Translations under genes and position numbers: made by a program | Origin: Selenomonas sp. | Lineage (GTDB): Bacteria > Bacillota > Negativicutes > Selenomonadales > Selenomonadaceae | Reading direction: 5' to 3' | Length of the DNA stretch: 7,623 nucleotides | NCBI GenBank assembly: GCA_015265235.1 | Contig: JABZYJ010000093.1 | Location: 1-7,623, forward strand | Notes under the pieces: generated by a model | The model's database searches: none | What the model saw: the letters and a program-made list of their open reading frames with translations, nothing else | What the model was told of the DNA's origin: nothing | In this document: positions 6,386-7,623 of the stretch, piece after piece | How positions within the stretch are numbered: position 1 is the stretch's first letter | How the letters are laid out: each line of letters begins with the position of its first letter

Positions 6386-7292
6386 ATAAATGGCAGAATA
6401 CTAAAAAGGAGTTCGCAAAAAAATCGAAGCAATCATTCTCCAACAAGCCTTGTGCAACAGCGCTTTCATCGAAAAAGGAGAATCGTTCACTCGAATAGGA
6501 AGGAGAGATGGAAGCAAGGTCGGCAGGTGTCGGCAAGTACTGATCAGAAAAAACCGCTTCCGGTATTTTGTAATCCGGCAGGGGATAGTACCACTCCAAA
6601 CGATCAAAGCCGATTCCATGCAGCATTTTCTCAAGTTCTGCCTTGCCGAAAGTTCTCACTCCTGGATTATCTTTGTACCCCTCGATTCCATCAAACAGCC
6701 TTCCCGTATGATCCTCGACTGCCCCGGACCAATACTTTAATCCATAGCGGTTCTCTATCGCTATGACAAGCGTTCCGCTCTCTTTCAGATAGCTTTTACA
6801 CTGCTTCAAAAAGTCCACATAAGGATTCTCTCCTTTTGTGAACTTCCCTGCATATTCCAAGACGCCGATCAAAGTAACATACTCAAACCGCTCGGGAAAC
6901 TCCATATCATTCAGATTGCCAACCTTTATGTTGAGATTCTCATATGTATGATAACGGCAGGCCGCAATAGACGCGCGGCGCTTTGACAGCTCTACGCATT
7001 GCACCATCTTCACTTTATCTAGAAAGACGCCGGTCATGCCGCCACAACCGGAGCCGATTTCCAAAAGGGACGAATTTCGATCGAAAGGATACCATTCCAG
7101 AAGATTTCTGCGCATTGGGGTCAAATGATAAAATATGGCCCAACGATCATCGCACGCCAAAATTTTCTCTACGGGCTTTTCACTACGCACAAGCTGCAAA
7201 AGATCATCTTCCACATCGCCATCGCTATAGATGTCCTGCCCTTCATATTGTGTCAAATCCAATCGCTTGAGATACTGTTCTTCCGAAACCAT
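6384..7292 (-). CDS. Class I SAM-dependent methyltransferase
   Basis: A 302-residue methyltransferase. Motif I is LLEIGSGCGGMTG (76-88), the acidic end of strand 2 is CVELS (99-103), motif II/III surrounds VGNLNDMEFPERFEYVTLIGVLEYAG (124-149), and SGTLVIAIENRYGLKYWSG (172-190) is the later core strand with the IENRxGLKY signature of sugar- or glycan-linked methyltransferases. The N-terminal 60 residues and C-terminal 60 (FFDESAVAQ, NSFLVF) are outside the core fold. Transfer to a sugar hydroxyl or to a phosphate placed by the next gene are both possible. It starts six bases after the LIC12162 stop with GAGGAG ten bases upstream. Ten bases separate it from the kinase. In other bacteria related sequences continue directly into a kinase domain, so pairing with the next gene is likely functional. 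Confidence 0.9.
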   Translation of the reverse strand: MVSEEQYLKRLDLTQYEGQDIYSDGDVEDDLLQLVRSEKPVEKILACDDRWAIFYHLTPMRRNLLEWYPFDRNSSLLEIGSGCGGMTGVFLDKVKMVQCVELSKRRASIAACRYHTYENLNIKVGNLNDMEFPERFEYVTLIGVLEYAGKFTKGENPYVDFLKQCKSYLKESGTLVIAIENRYGLKYWSGAVEDHTGRLFDGIEGYKDNPGVRTFGKAELEKMLHGIGFDRLEWYYPLPDYKIPEAVFSDQYLPTPADLASISPSYSSERFSFFDESAVAQGLLENDCFDFFANSFLVFCHL

Positions 7293-7298
7293 GCTTCG

Positions 7299-7623
7299 TC
7301 AGCTCCTCGCTTGGCGCAACAACTCACGCATCCACCAACCATCAATATCCTCAACTTCAAATAAGTAATTTTTTCGTATCCTCTTTATAACCGCTTGTCT
7401 CTCAGGTTCATTCCACCATCCTGGAACATCACCATGTATACGGTTCAGCAAGGTTGCAGCTTCTTCACAATCATAGAGGATGATGCCAACCGACTCCATC
7501 AAACGGACACTTTCAAGAGCCTCTTCTCTAAAGCTCCATGTTTCTCTATCCAAAAGGATAATGAACGGCTTATTGAGATACAGCGCCTCTCTCCATGTCG
7601 TTGAAAGATGATCGCATATCATC
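7299..7623 (-). CDS. LIC12162-family transferase, C-terminal 107 residues only
   Basis: This is the 3' end of a gene whose start lies beyond position 7623; the Met at 7622 is internal. The visible part reads ICDHLSTTWREALYLNKPF, then LLDRETWSFREEA, then MESVGIIL and VPGWWNEPERQAV. This is the diagnostic C-terminus of the LIC12162 family, putative glycan transferases of surface-carbohydrate and flagellin-modification loci in Leptospira, Firmicutes and others. The D-H-L-S-T-T-x-x-E-A-L stretch resembles the donor-binding end of GT-B enzymes. The family's biochemical activity is poorly established. It appears to head the same operon as the methyltransferase, six bases downstream. Confidence 0.85.
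   Translation of the reverse strand, partial: MICDHLSTTWREALYLNKPFIILLDRETWSFREEALESVRLMESVGIILYDCEEAATLLNRIHGDVPGWWNEPERQAVIKRIRKNYLFEVEDIDGWWMRELLRQARS

Noticed and set aside
1..7623. tRNA, rRNA, CRISPR array, insertion sequence or transposase
   Set aside because: No spaced direct repeats, no terminal inverted repeats with a transposase, and no tRNA-like cloverleaf or rRNA sequence was recognised on either strand.

Overview
The window is a slice of a surface-polysaccharide (O-antigen, capsule or glycoprotein-glycan) biosynthesis cluster from a bacterium. Every supported gene lies on the minus strand, tightly spaced and in one direction, so transcription runs from position 7623 towards 1. 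Gene content (an LIC12162-type transferase, a methyltransferase plus sugar/choline-kinase-like pair, two glycosyltransferases, a polysaccharide deacetylase, two hexapeptide acyltransferases and an SDR-type nucleotide-sugar epimerase) together with strong AGGAG-type ribosome binding sites suggests an anaerobic Firmicute. A Gram-negative-walled Negativicute is a reasonable but unproven guess. No taxonomic marker gene is present.

Layout in transcription order: C-terminal end of an LIC12162-family transferase (7623-7299); class I SAM methyltransferase (7292-6384); APH/choline-kinase-fold phosphotransferase (6373-5594); family 2 glycosyltransferase (5563-4337); a short gap with a perfect 7-bp hairpin; polysaccharide deacetylase (4287-3553); a decayed C-terminal fragment of a nucleotide-sugar dehydrogenase (about 3512-3198); CgeB-like glycosyltransferase (3195-1963); a 167-bp gap with a possible internal promoter and a possible second gene scar; two different left-handed-beta-helix acyltransferases (1795-1199 and 1176-553); and the N-terminal 179 codons of an NAD-dependent epimerase/dehydratase that starts at TTG (539) and runs off the window.

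A plausible joint role: the epimerase makes a nucleotide-sugar precursor, the glycosyltransferases and the LIC12162 protein add sugars, the deacetylase and acyltransferases edit N- and O-acyl groups, and the methyltransferase/kinase pair may modify or cap the glycan. The last idea is by analogy with WbdD and is inference only.

The most notable item not explained by intact genes is the dehydrogenase remnant between the deacetylase and the CgeB-like gene. It indicates that this locus was rearranged recently enough for the relic to be readable. I did not find a convincing new defence, mobile or RNA system.
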